From NCBI RefSeq assembly GCF_001886185.1, contig NZ_JXLA01000038.1:1-33856 (forward strand): a DNA stretch of 33,856 nucleotides, read 5' to 3'. The translations under genes and the position numbers were made by a program. The stretch's first letter is position 1; the number at the start of each line of letters is the position of its first letter. Positions 14,931 through 22,430 of this stretch are shown one piece after another. Below the pieces are notes generated by a model, which was not told where the DNA came from, ran no database searches, and worked only from the letters and a program-made list of their open reading frames with translations. The stretch is from Enterococcus raffinosus. GTDB lineage: Bacteria > Bacillota > Bacilli > Lactobacillales > Enterococcaceae.

Positions 14931-15221
14931 TTATCCTAGTAGAATTCCTTGCTTAACAAGCTTGTAGCCGAACACTAGCTCGTCTCCAACGAAAATTTCC
15001 GCCTCTTTTTCCTCATTCAAAATGGTGATCAAGTGACTCAAGGTCAATAATTGATCCGCTTGTTTGCTCAAAATGATGGCATCATTCTCTACCTCCACAG
15101 TTAAATGATTGGTCTGTTTTTCTCCATCATTCACAAATACGTATCTATAGGAAGACAATTTTTTCATTTCCCCTGCCGCATCGACTTGAATCGCCGTTAA
15201 TAAATCCTTGGCCTTCAACAT
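14931..15221 (-). CDS. Hypothetical protein, 96 aa
   Basis: The ATG at 15219-15221 is preceded by GCGAGGTG; a GTG two codons earlier overlaps that ribosome site and is less likely. The protein (MLKAKDLLTAIQVDAAGEMK...) appears to be a small alpha/beta domain with alternating hydrophobic strands: 'YRYVFVNDGE', 'HLTVEVENDAIILSKQ', 'AEIFVGDELVFGYKLV'. It has no membrane segment or Cys/His metal motif. I do not recognise the family. A short palindromic sequence (CTAGTTTTTAAAACTAG, about 14906-14922) lies after its stop and may be a weak terminator, separating it from the TrhA gene. Confidence 0.6.
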   Translation of the reverse strand: MLKAKDLLTAIQVDAAGEMKKLSSYRYVFVNDGEKQTNHLTVEVENDAIILSKQADQLLTLSHLITILNEEKEAEIFVGDELVFGYKLVKQGILLG

Positions 15222-15257
15222 GTTCACCTCGCATCTTTACATTCTCCTTTATTATAG

Positions 15258-15303
15258 CAAAAAGAAAACGGTGAATCGGGTTGAAAAGCTTCCCCATTCA
15301 CCG
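15258..15303 (-). terminator. Terminator of the metQNI operon
   Basis: Arms CGGTGAAT (15269-15276) and ATTCACCG (15296-15303), with further internal pairing. On the minus strand the hairpin is followed by TTTTCTTTTTG. Confidence 0.8.
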
Positions 15304-15310
15304 CTAGATT

Positions 15311-15973
15311 TTAACTTCGATCCAAGCTCTTTGCTATCGTATTTCCCAAGGATTGAACGATTTGCACCAAGACAATCAATAAAATAATAGTCGTGTACAT
15401 CACCCCCGGCTCATTTCGTAAAAAGCCGTATTGGTAAGCGATACTGCCTAGCCCTCCTGCACCGACTAAGCCGGCCATCGCCGTCGCGCCAATCAAACCA
15501 ATCATCGCAATCGTTAAGCCGCGGATAATCCCGCCTCGTGCTTCTCTCAGCAGCACACTGCGAATAATATGGAAATGGCTAATCCCCATCGCCTGATAGG
15601 CTTCGATCACCCCGCTGTCCACCTCCAGCAAGGAGGTCTCAACCAATCGGGCCAAATACGGTGCTGTATAGATAATCAACGGCAACAGCACGCCTTGAAC
15701 TCCGATCGTTGTCCCCATAATCAGCTTGGTTAATGGTAAAATCAAAAATAAAAGAATAATAAAGGGCAAAGAACGCAAAACATTGATCACACTATTCAAA
15801 ATCGAATACAAAGGAAGATTGCTGTTCAGTCCTCCTGGTCGAGCAATTACTAACAGTACACCTAATGGGATTCCAATAATAATTGAAAGTGCAAGGGCTA
15901 CACAGACCATTACAAGCGTTTGTCCTAATCCTTCAACGACCACATTTCCCCATTGGCTCCAAAACTCACTCAT
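15311..15973 (-). CDS. metI: Methionine ABC transporter permease
   Basis: 220 residues with five to six membrane helices and the ABC permease coupling loop 'EAYQAMGISHFHIIRSVLLREARGGIIRGLTIAMIGLIGATAMAGLVGAGGLGSIAYQYGF', characteristic of MetI proteins. It forms the membrane channel of the MetNIQ D/L-methionine importer. The ATG overlaps the metN stop by one base (TAATG), so translation is coupled. It is the last gene of the T-box-controlled operon and is followed by a terminator. The tail 'IILLIVLVQIVQSLGNTIAKSLDRS' is normal for the family and no odd features are seen. Confidence 0.93.
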   Translation of the reverse strand: MSEFWSQWGNVVVEGLGQTLVMVCVALALSIIIGIPLGVLLVIARPGGLNSNLPLYSILNSVINVLRSLPFIILLFLILPLTKLIMGTTIGVQGVLLPLIIYTAPYLARLVETSLLEVDSGVIEAYQAMGISHFHIIRSVLLREARGGIIRGLTIAMIGLIGATAMAGLVGAGGLGSIAYQYGFLRNEPGVMYTTIILLIVLVQIVQSLGNTIAKSLDRS

Positions 15974-16986
15974 TAAACAACCTCCTCAATCAAGACACCT
16001 TGGCTTCTGATATACTCCTTCGCCAGATGAAAGTCTGTCTCTGTTCCACCGTCAAATTGAACCAAGAGTTGACCATGACGCTTTTCCTTCAAATAGCCGA
16101 TATTGCCGCTTAGAATATTGGGACTCAACTGAAAATCCTTCGCGACCCGTGCTAAAACTGGCTCTGTGGCTTCTTCTCCGATAAATTGCAGCTGGACAAG
16201 TCGTCCACTCCCCTTATAGCTGGCTAAAACCTCTTCTGGGACGTTGTAGCCCTCATTGGCACCGATAAACCGTTTTGTCGTTTCCTCTTTCGGACGGGTG
16301 AATAGATCGATCACAGGACCTGCTTCGACGATCCTGCCATCCTCCATTACCGCCACACGATCACAGATTCGTTGAACCACATCAATTTCATGGGTAATTA
16401 GAAATATCGTGATCCCCAGCTCCTGATTGATCTTCGTCAGCAAAGCCAAGATGGATTCCGTTGTTTCTGGATCTAGGGCGCTCGTCGCCTCATCTGATAG
16501 TAAAATCTCCGGTTCATGAGCCAACGCTCGAGCAATCGCCACCCGTTGCCGCTGCCCGCCTGACAACTGTGCAGGATAATTATCCTTACGATCTGTCAAC
16601 CCAACCAAGTCCAAGTATTTTGCTACCCGTTCCGTGATAACCTCTTTGGGGACCCCCTCCAGCTTTAAGGGTTTCGCGATATTCTCATAAACCGTTGCCG
16701 TAGACAGTAAGTTATACCCCTGAAAAATCATGCCGATCTTCCGTCTAGTTAACAATAATTCTTTTTTGTTTAGTTCTCGTAAATTCTGCCCATTAATCAG
16801 AATATCCCCTGTCGTAGGCGGTTCTAAAAAGTTGATCATGCGGATTAGAGTAGATTTTCCGGCACCTGAATACCCGACTACTCCAAAGATTTCCCCTTTT
16901 TCAATGGTTAGATCAACGTCCTTCACCGCTTCGATGCGGCGCTTTTTTTGCTGATAAACCTTTGATACCTGCTTAAGCTCGATCAT
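15973..16986 (-). CDS. metN: Methionine ABC transporter ATP-binding protein
   Basis: 337 residues; GGGAGG six nt before the ATG. ABC ATPase motifs in order: Walker A GYSGAGKST (residues 38-46), Q-loop 'IGMIFQGYNLL', signature LSGGQRQR (about 140-147), Walker B 'EILLSDEATSALDP', and H-loop 'TIFLITHEIDV'. A C-terminal NIL domain (about 260-335, 'LVQLQFIGEEATEPVLARVAKDFQLSPNILSGNIGYLKEK') is the methionine-sensing regulatory domain specific to MetN, responsible for transport shut-off at high internal methionine. This makes MetN more likely than other amino-acid ABC ATPases. It lies between metQ (17 nt upstream) and metI (1-nt overlap). Confidence 0.95.
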   Translation of the reverse strand: MIELKQVSKVYQQKKRRIEAVKDVDLTIEKGEIFGVVGYSGAGKSTLIRMINFLEPPTTGDILINGQNLRELNKKELLLTRRKIGMIFQGYNLLSTATVYENIAKPLKLEGVPKEVITERVAKYLDLVGLTDRKDNYPAQLSGGQRQRVAIARALAHEPEILLSDEATSALDPETTESILALLTKINQELGITIFLITHEIDVVQRICDRVAVMEDGRIVEAGPVIDLFTRPKEETTKRFIGANEGYNVPEEVLASYKGSGRLVQLQFIGEEATEPVLARVAKDFQLSPNILSGNIGYLKEKRHGQLLVQFDGGTETDFHLAKEYIRSQGVLIEEVV

Positions 16987-17003
16987 ATGAATCCTCCCTA
17001 TAA

Positions 17004-17828
17004 TTAAAACGCTGGAACAACAGAACCTTTGAATTTTTCTTCGATGAATTTCTTTGTTTCATCCGATTGATAATACTTTTTGATTTCTTTTACGATTTTG
17101 TCGTCTTTGTTTTCTGTCCGCACGGCAAACACATTGTAATTCGGATTGTCCTCTAATGGTTCATGATAGATCGCATCCTCATTGATGGTCAGCCCAGCAC
17201 CAAAGGCGAAGTTTGTATTGATTGCTGCAGCGGCCAACTCATTTAACTGTGAAGGAATTTGAGAAGCCTCCAGCTCAACGATTTCGATATCTTTCGGATT
17301 TTCTGCGATATCATTCTTTGTCGCCTTTACTTCAACGCCGTCCTTCAGCTTCAAGACCCCTGCTTCTTCTAAAAGCTTCAATGCACGGTATTCATTGGTT
17401 GGGTCATTAGGTACACCCACTTTATCTCCTTTTTGAAGTTTACTTAAATTAGAAAGTTTTTTAGAGTAAACCCCTAATGGGAAAGCCACTGTTTTAAAGG
17501 CTGTTTCAATTTTATAATCCTTGTCCTTCACCTGCTGCTCCAAGAAGGACAGTGTTTGATAGCTGTTACCATCCAAATCGCCGTCATTTAGTGCTGTATT
17601 CGGCGTATTGTAATCATCGAAGCTCTTAACTTTGATCTCGATGCCGTCCTTTTTCGCTTGTTTCGCAACCTCTTCCAAAATTTCCTGGTGTGGTCCCGAA
17701 GTCACGCCGATCGTTACCTTCTTTTCATCTAACGGCTGTGCTTCCCCTTTCGCCCCGCAGCCAGCCAACACACCACTCACTGCCAATGCTGCTATTCCTA
17801 ATAAAATCCCTCTACCTAATTTTTTCAT
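17004..17828 (-). CDS. metQ: Methionine ABC transporter substrate-binding lipoprotein
   Basis: Two ATG codons are available: at 17834 it would be only 3 nt from AGGAGG, while the ATG at 17826-17828 is 9 nt away and is preferred (274 residues). The N-terminus is a lipoprotein signal with lipobox LAGC. The mature part is a NlpA/MetQ-type binding protein: 'VTIGVTSGPHQEILEEVAKQAKKDGIEIKVKSFDDYNTPNTALNDGDLDGNSYQTLSFLEQQV' and 'KVGVPNDPTNEYRALKLLEEAGVLKLKDG'. It captures methionine outside the membrane for MetNI. It is the first gene of the operon, directly after the T-box leader, so its expression should rise when tRNA-Met is uncharged. Confidence 0.95.
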   Translation of the reverse strand: MKKLGRGILLGIAALAVSGVLAGCGAKGEAQPLDEKKVTIGVTSGPHQEILEEVAKQAKKDGIEIKVKSFDDYNTPNTALNDGDLDGNSYQTLSFLEQQVKDKDYKIETAFKTVAFPLGVYSKKLSNLSKLQKGDKVGVPNDPTNEYRALKLLEEAGVLKLKDGVEVKATKNDIAENPKDIEIVELEASQIPSQLNELAAAAINTNFAFGAGLTINEDAIYHEPLEDNPNYNVFAVRTENKDDKIVKEIKKYYQSDETKKFIEEKFKGSVVPAF

Positions 17829-17884
17829 CTTCATTTTCCTCCTACTTTGATGTCCTGTTTTTCATTCAATAAGCTAATGAGCAA

Positions 17885-18118
17885 AGAAAAAAGCCCGTCC
17901 GCTTCCACACACTATGTGCTGGAAAAGGACGAGCTAACTCGCGATACCACCTTCATTTGCAACAGCCTCACAACTATTGCCTCAACAAGTACAACCATAC
18001 TTGAGCGTTGTTAACGAGCGCTGCCCCGTCATTGCCTACTTATCGACAATGCCATTCAGAGACCATTTTCTAAATCCTTCCACATATCCGCTCCCACCTA
18101 CTCGGACTCTCTTTGATG
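17885..18118 (-). ncRNA. T-box riboswitch, methionine (AUG specifier)
   Basis: On the minus strand the leader begins with a stem I arm AGAGAGTCC (about 18103-18111), closed by GGTCTCT (18057-18063); the preceding bulge reads AAAATGG, giving an AUG specifier for tRNA-Met. The conserved T-box sequence AAGGTGGTATCGCG (17940-17953) is the discriminator-pairing antiterminator element. It is followed by an intrinsic terminator (GCTCGTCC...GGACGGGC with TTTTTTC, 17886-17934). The leader controls metQNI by transcription antitermination when methionyl-tRNA is scarce. Confidence 0.9.
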
Positions 18119-18178
18119 TTTTGTGATTTATACTTTTCTCTTCATCACGTTTCTTCATTTAGCAAATTGTTAAATCGT

Positions 18179-18207
18179 ATCTTACACGTTCCCATAACCG
18201 TTGTCAA
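18179..18207 (-). promoter_or_regulatory. metQNI promoter
   Basis: TTGACA (18202-18207), exactly 17 bp, TAAGAT (18179-18184) on the minus strand, about 60 nt before the T-box stem I. Confidence 0.8.
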
Positions 18208-18356
18208 TACTTTTTATCATCAAAAACACAGTTGACTTTAATTTTAACAAGGAATAAACTAGTTGAAATCTCACCGTTTTTTATTTTATATCAGTGAAAT
18301 TCAGACATGCTTTATGGAAAAAGCGGATTCTGATAACATATAAGGAGTTGAATTCA

Positions 18357-19424
18357 ATGGACATCACTACTGAAGTACGACCAGGCGCTAATCGCTACGC
18401 CTGCGGAGAAGGCCTTTTGCAGGATTTACCCAGCTATTTAGCTGGATTTAAGAAAATTTCCGTTATTACAGGGGAAAAATCCTCTAACGCATTCAAGAAA
18501 TACTATCGCAAAGAGCTCCACTACCCTACTTATCGCTACGACGGCAGCTCAAGCCACGAAAATGCTGTTGAACTAGCGAATAAAATTGGACAAGCAGAAC
18601 TGATTTTAGCTATTGGTGCCGGCCGTGTGATTGACACAGCAAAGATGACCGCAGAAGAACTAAACGCGGAGCTGATGGTCATTCCCACTTTAATCTCAAA
18701 TTGTGCCCCTTTTACACCCATTGTCGCGGTTTATCACCCAAATCGTACCTTTAAGGCAATGGGCTTCATGAAGCGCGCACCATTTCTAACTTTGGTGGAT
18801 TCAAAATTTCTTTTGGCAACACCCAAGGACTATTTTGTTGCTGGTATTGGCGATACGTTAGCTAAATGGTATGAAATTGAAGGAATCACTCGAAATCTGG
18901 AAGAGGATAAAAAGTCTGCTTACGTTCGCTTAGGAATCGCCAGTGCTAAAGCGATTCAGGAGCTTCTACTAGCAGATGCTGTCCCAGCGATTAATGACCT
19001 TGAGCATCGGAAAGCAACGCCTGCTTTCAGCCGTGTGACAGACACTATCATTGGGTTAGCTGGAGAAACGGGAGGGTTTGCTGCCTCATTCGGACGTTCA
19101 GCTGGCGCTCATGCTATCCATGATGGCCTGTCCTATCTTGAAAGCACTCATGAACAGCTTCATGGGATGAAGGTTGCTTATGGTATCCTTGTTCAATTGG
19201 CTCATACGAACAATTTAGACGAGATCCAAAAGTTGAAGGCTTTTTATCAAGAAACAGGACTTCCTCTGAAATTAAAAGAGTTAAACGTCCTGAACACTTC
19301 TAAAGAAGCATTGGAACCTGTCATTAATCACGCCGCCTCCACTAATGAAACATTTAATATGGTTGACCCTAAAATCACAGCCGATCAGATCTACGAAGCG
19401 ATTCAAATCGTTGAATCCTTATAA
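18357..19424 (+). CDS. Iron-containing/glycerol-dehydrogenase-type alcohol dehydrogenase (HcxA/GldA-like)
   Basis: The frame is open from 18294, but TAAGGAG lies just before the ATG at 18357, which gives 355 residues starting MDITTEVRPGANRYACGEGLL. The N-terminal half binds NAD(P) ('KKISVITGEKSS', 'AELILAIGAGRVIDTAKMTAEELNAELMVIPTLISNCAPFTP'). Metal-ligand positions of the family are present: Asp in 'GIGDTLAKWYEIEG', His in 'GAHAIHDGLS', and His in 'HEQLHGMKVAYGI'. Length and motifs fit the HcxA (YbdH)/GldA group, which reduces 2-oxo acids or dehydrogenates glycerol; the substrate is not decided. It is monocistronic. Its stop is two bases from the first GTTTAC element of the replicon array, and its terminator carries another in the loop. 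Confidence 0.85.
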   Translation: MDITTEVRPGANRYACGEGLLQDLPSYLAGFKKISVITGEKSSNAFKKYYRKELHYPTYRYDGSSSHENAVELANKIGQAELILAIGAGRVIDTAKMTAEELNAELMVIPTLISNCAPFTPIVAVYHPNRTFKAMGFMKRAPFLTLVDSKFLLATPKDYFVAGIGDTLAKWYEIEGITRNLEEDKKSAYVRLGIASAKAIQELLLADAVPAINDLEHRKATPAFSRVTDTIIGLAGETGGFAASFGRSAGAHAIHDGLSYLESTHEQLHGMKVAYGILVQLAHTNNLDEIQKLKAFYQETGLPLKLKELNVLNTSKEALEPVINHAASTNETFNMVDPKITADQIYEAIQIVESL

Positions 19425-19436
19425 AGTTTACTTTTT

Positions 19437-19468
19437 AACCAATGAGGTTTACCTCATTGGTTTTTTTG
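19437..19468 (+). terminator. Terminator with GTTTAC element at its loop
   Basis: A perfect 11-bp stem AACCAATGAGG (19437-19447) with CCTCATTGGTT (19452-19462), loop TTTA, followed by T7. The loop junction reads GGTTTACC, so the hairpin also holds one copy of the array hexamer. Confidence 0.85.
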
Positions 19469-20465
19469 TGGTCTACCTTAATTTAAACAATTAATGTTTA
19501 CCTTAATAAAAATCTATCATATAAACGAAGTTAACCGTATATAAGCCTTTTAAATCAATACTTTATTTGTAGTTTACTTTATAAAGATACATGAACTAGT
19601 AAATATAAGGTTTACTACATTCGCTTTATATAAAGTATACTTTTAATAATTAAAGTACACCTTAATAGTTGGCAAAAATCATATCAATTAAAGTTTACTA
19701 CATTTACTACAATTTAACGTTTACTGTATTTCATTTCGCTGTATCTCTTTTATTTTCAGTATTTATTTTAAGGTTTACTACATTTATTTGAAAGAATAGA
19801 TAAAAGTTTACTGTATTTAAAGTTATAGAAGTATACTTTTATTAGACACATTTAAGTATACTTTAAATAATTAAAAGTATACTTAAATTCGTTTTTTATA
19901 AGGTAAACCTTTTATATAAATTTAAAGTTTACTCTTTATTCAAGGTTTACCTTATTGATTTTAATTTAAGTTTACTTTTTAGTCTAATAAAGGTTTACTC
20001 TTAGAAGAGCCAATAATATAAGTTTACCTTAATCAGATAGATTTTTTTAAGGTAAACCTATTTATATATGGTTTACCTTTTATTCATATTTTGCAGTAAA
20101 CCTTTAAAGTTTGAGGTTTACTTTTTTAATAATTACTCAATTTAAAGTATACCTTGTTTTCTTATAAGGTATACTATTTAATTATTTAAGTTTACCTTTT
20201 ACTAATATAAATGCCTATTTAACAGTATTATACGTACAATAAAGTAGACTTTTTAATTAATACAGTTTACTATAAATAAAATATGGGTAAACTCAATTTT
20301 ATTATAGAGTAAACTTTATCTATATTTAAGTAAACTCTAATTTATTATTTCAAGTATACTTTATAAGGAAATTTAAAGTATACTTTATTTAGAGAAAAAA
20401 CAGTTTACTTTAATTTATTTAATTTTTATAGTTTACCTTATTTAGAACAATTGTAGTAAACCTTA

Positions 20466-20493
20466 TTGATATTTGGAAGTCTTTATAGTAAAC
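20466..20493 (+). promoter_or_regulatory. Candidate parA promoter overlapping the last array element
   Basis: TTGATA (about 20466-20471), 17-bp spacer, TAAACT (about 20489-20494). The -10 lies inside the final GTAAAC element, so a protein that binds the array would also cover this promoter. The -10 is only a partial match. Confidence 0.4.
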
Positions 20494-20525
20494 TTTAATA
20501 GAGAAATTATGATTGGAGACTTTTT

Positions 20526-21374
20526 ATGCCAAAAAAAGCTGAAACCTATGTAGTAGGAAATTTTAAAGGGGGCGTCGGTAAATCAACGACTGTTCAGATG
20601 CTCTCATTCGAGAGTGCCTTTCGTAAGGATCGAAAAACATTAGTTATCGACTTAGACCCTCAAGGGAATACAAGTGATGTATTATCTCTAACTGCAGAAA
20701 ATTTCGGAAATGATACATTACCTGATGAATTCGATGCAACCATCTGGGAGGCTGTTCGAACTGGAGATATAAAATCTTCTATTTATCAAATTATGCCAAA
20801 TTTAGATTTAATCCCAGCAAACATTTCCTTTTCTGATTTTCCAGATTATATGATCGAGAAGTATCCTGGTGACAAATTGTCTCAATTTAAATATATGGAA
20901 GACTTGATTGAACCACTTAAGAATATCTATGATGTGATCTATATCGATGTCCCGCCAACTATCAGTACCTATTCGAATGCCGCTATGTATGTAGCAGAGT
21001 ATGTTATCGTTATTTTGCAAACTCAGGTAAAATCCTTAAAAGGGGCACAAAACTACATCGATTATATGAATTTCTTCATTGAACAATACGATACAGACTT
21101 AGAAGTTGTAGGCATCGTTCCATTTATGATGCAAAAACGGGATTCTGTTGACCAAGAGATCTATACCGCAGCAAGGGAAATCTACGGTGCCCATCTTTTA
21201 GACACTGTTGTTTTAAATCAGAGCCGTTTGAAACGCTACGATGGGTCCGGAATTACCTATGAAATCAACAAAAACGGCAAAGTTGAGCAATGGGACAAGC
21301 GCGCACACGAAGTTTTCGTTAATATTTTGGACGAAATTGATGAACATCGCCTCATATTAAGCGGTGAAGAGTAG
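20526..21374 (+). CDS. parA: ParA-family partition ATPase (RepB of RepA_N plasmids)
   Basis: 282 residues; TTGGAG seven nt before the ATG. Deviant Walker A of ParA/MinD proteins KGGVGKST is at residues 14-21 (first lysine K14), the A' motif 'LVIDLDPQGN' at 39-48, and Walker B 'DVIYIDVPPTIS' near residue 140. There is no N-terminal helix-turn-helix, so it is a short (type Ib-like) ParA. It would form an ATP-dependent dimer on nucleoid DNA and move plasmid copies apart together with the DNA-binding partner encoded 12 nt downstream. It sits directly after the repeat array and upstream of a RepA_N initiator, the arrangement seen for repB-repC of pAD1-like enterococcal plasmids. Confidence 0.93.
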   Translation: MPKKAETYVVGNFKGGVGKSTTVQMLSFESAFRKDRKTLVIDLDPQGNTSDVLSLTAENFGNDTLPDEFDATIWEAVRTGDIKSSIYQIMPNLDLIPANISFSDFPDYMIEKYPGDKLSQFKYMEDLIEPLKNIYDVIYIDVPPTISTYSNAAMYVAEYVIVILQTQVKSLKGAQNYIDYMNFFIEQYDTDLEVVGIVPFMMQKRDSVDQEIYTAAREIYGAHLLDTVVLNQSRLKRYDGSGITYEINKNGKVEQWDKRAHEVFVNILDEIDEHRLILSGEE

Positions 21375-21386
21375 GGGAGACGTTAA

Positions 21387-21926
21387 ATGGCGAAAAAAAT
21401 GAAGCTCGATTCGCTTTTAACGGCGAATAAAAAGAATAAAGGCATTGAAAAAATGTCTGAGTATTCCAATCAAGATAAAGAGGAAAAGAAACCCAGCTCT
21501 CAAGACCTCTTAGCAAATAGAACCTTAAGTCCTGAAACTGATTTTCGTCGCACTTCTTTTCGTGAAGAATCTCGACATTTAAATGAAAGAACGATTACTC
21601 ATGAACCGGCCCCTCAGCAGCATGAAACAGAGGTCGGGAAGAGAGGACGTAAGCGTCAATACTATGATCCGCGCTTAAAAGCCTTAGAAATGCAGAAAAT
21701 CTCAGCCCGTACAAAGATTCGTATGCAGAATTTGATCAACGCCAAGTTTGATGGCTATACACCTGATAAAATGATTGACTTCTTATATGACTATTATCTT
21801 GAAAAGGGACTATCAAGAGATGACCGAAACTTCTTAAATCAGCTCGAAGAAGCCTCTATGGAGGAGTATAAAGAGAAGCCGAAATACCAGAAGTTATTCA
21901 AAGAATTAGAAAACGATGAGAAATAG
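21387..21926 (+). CDS. DUF5388 (RepC-like) partition/DNA-binding protein
   Basis: 179 residues, ATG 12 nt after the parA stop with a GGGGAG ribosome site. Residues 1-100 are highly charged and low in complexity (KKNKGIEKMSEYSNQDKEEKKPSSQ...), likely disordered and able to contact ParA. Residues about 105-175 ('YDPRLKALEMQKISARTKIRMQNLINAKFDGYTPDKMIDFLYDYYLEKGLSRDDRNFLNQL') look like the DUF5388 domain, with a short strand followed by two helices as in ribbon-helix-helix DNA-binding proteins. By position it is the ParB-analogue of the system (RepC in pAD1) and the best candidate to bind the GTTTAC array. That binding is inference; no experiment is implied by the sequence. Confidence 0.8.
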   Translation: MAKKMKLDSLLTANKKNKGIEKMSEYSNQDKEEKKPSSQDLLANRTLSPETDFRRTSFREESRHLNERTITHEPAPQQHETEVGKRGRKRQYYDPRLKALEMQKISARTKIRMQNLINAKFDGYTPDKMIDFLYDYYLEKGLSRDDRNFLNQLEEASMEEYKEKPKYQKLFKELENDEK

Positions 21927-21930
21927 CCGT

Positions 21931-21984
21931 AAAAAAAGTAAACCGCAATGCATGTTTTATTCTGCATTATGGTTTACTTTTTTT
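21931..21984 (+). terminator. Terminator of the parA operon, built from two array elements
   Basis: AAAGTAAACC...ATGCA pairs with TGCAT...GGTTTACTTT and is followed by a T-run. The stem arms contain GTAAAC (21938) and GTTTAC (21972), so two array hexamers in opposite orientation double as terminator arms. Confidence 0.75.
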
Positions 21985-22266
21985 AAAGTTATCTGTTATT
22001 TAAGTTTACCCTTATTATTGTTTGTACATTTTAAAAGTTTACTTTTAAAAACTTTCCTTCCACAATTTATAAGTTGTGGATAACTAAAGAAGCCCTTATC
22101 CACATTACTTTTTATCCACATTCTTACTTGAGAACAAGAGAACGATTACTTTAATTGAAGTTTACCAAAAATACTTTTATATCATTTAATAAAGTAAACC
22201 CAAATTGTTTTTATCTCGATATTATAGTAAACCTCAAATGCTTTTATAAACATAATAAAAGTTTAC
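21938..22266. repeat. Second cluster of GTTTAC/GTAAAC elements (8 copies)
   Basis: Exact hexamers at 21938, 21972, 22004, 22037, 22160, 22194, 22227 and 22261. They flank the DnaA boxes on both sides and are spaced about 32-34 bp within each sub-group, wider than in the main array. Confidence 0.75.
22075..22120. other. DnaA-box cluster, candidate replication origin
   Basis: Three perfect 9-mers of the DnaA consensus TTATCCACA: one on the minus strand at 22075-22083 (TGTGGATAA) and two on the plus strand at 22096-22104 and 22112-22120. The first lies in an inverted repeat TCCACAA/TTGTGGA (22059-22080). The cluster is surrounded by AT-rich sequence and by the second group of GTTTAC elements, between the partition genes and the initiator gene. 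This is the layout of a DnaA-assisted plasmid origin, although in several RepA_N plasmids the origin itself lies within the rep gene. Confidence 0.7.
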
Positions 22267-22292
22267 TCTAAAAAAAGATGGTTGGGAATCGC

Positions 22293-22321
22293 TTTACAAC
22301 AGGCTTTCAATCAATTATTCT
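22293..22321 (+). promoter_or_regulatory. Candidate promoter of the rep gene
   Basis: TTTACA (22293-22298), 17-bp spacer, TATTCT (22316-22321). Transcription from about 22328 would give a leader of about 250 nt that includes all three hairpins and is complementary to the antisense RNA. Confidence 0.5.
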
Positions 22322-22347
22322 ATACATGTAGAAAAAAACGAAAAAAA

Positions 22348-22377
22348 GAGTTTAAAGATTTGGCGATCTTTAAACTC
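22348..22377 (+). promoter_or_regulatory. rep leader hairpin 1, loop UUGGCG
   Basis: Stem GAGTTTAAAGAT/ATCTTTAAACTC of 12 perfect pairs with the 6-nt loop TTGGCG (22360-22365). There is no U-run on the plus strand; on the minus strand it is the terminator of the antisense RNA. Confidence 0.8.
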
Positions 22378-22387
22378 AAAGGTTTGA

Positions 22388-22407
22388 GCTAATTTTGGCG
22401 AATTAGC
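22388..22407 (+). promoter_or_regulatory. rep leader hairpin 2, same loop UUGGCG
   Basis: Stem GCTAATT/AATTAGC (7 perfect pairs) with the loop TTGGCG (22395-22400), identical to the loop of hairpin 1 although the stems differ. The loop contains the YUNR U-turn pattern found in kissing loops of antisense-controlled plasmid rep RNAs. Confidence 0.75.
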
Positions 22408-22430
22408 CTGTCACATTTAGATAAACTTAT

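Larger units (their letters stand above)
19426..20493. repeat. Dense iteron-like array of GTTTAC/GTATAC/GTAAAC elements (36 exact copies)
   Basis: This 1.07-kb AT-rich non-coding stretch holds 36 exact hexamers. Positions of the G: 19426, 19447, 19496, 19572, 19610, 19635, 19693, 19719, 19773, 19806, 19831, 19856, 19877, 19903, 19927, 19945, 19970, 19993, 20022, 20052, 20071, 20096, 20116, 20147, 20169, 20190, 20265, 20287, 20309, 20330, 20354, 20378, 20403, 20431, 20456, 20488. Degenerate copies include GTCTAC 19471, GTACAC 19655 and GTAGAC 20244. Flanks are loosely conserved (AAGGTTTACYTTA). From 19800 onward spacing is mostly 18-32 bp, centred near two helical turns. GTATAC copies are palindromic; GTTTAC and GTAAAC give the two orientations. 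The placement directly before parA suggests a centromere bound by the DUF5388 protein. RepA_N plasmids such as pAD1 carry TAGTARRR iterons next to repB/repC; TAGTAAAC here is similar but not identical. Confidence 0.85.

Noticed and set aside
19426-20493. CRISPR array
   Set aside because: The repeated unit is a hexamer with loose flanks in both orientations and irregular 18-75 bp spacing; there are no 24-40 bp identical repeats and no cas genes.
22349-22407. Plus-strand terminators upstream of rep
   Set aside because: Both hairpins lack a U-run on the plus strand; only the first works as a terminator, and on the minus strand.
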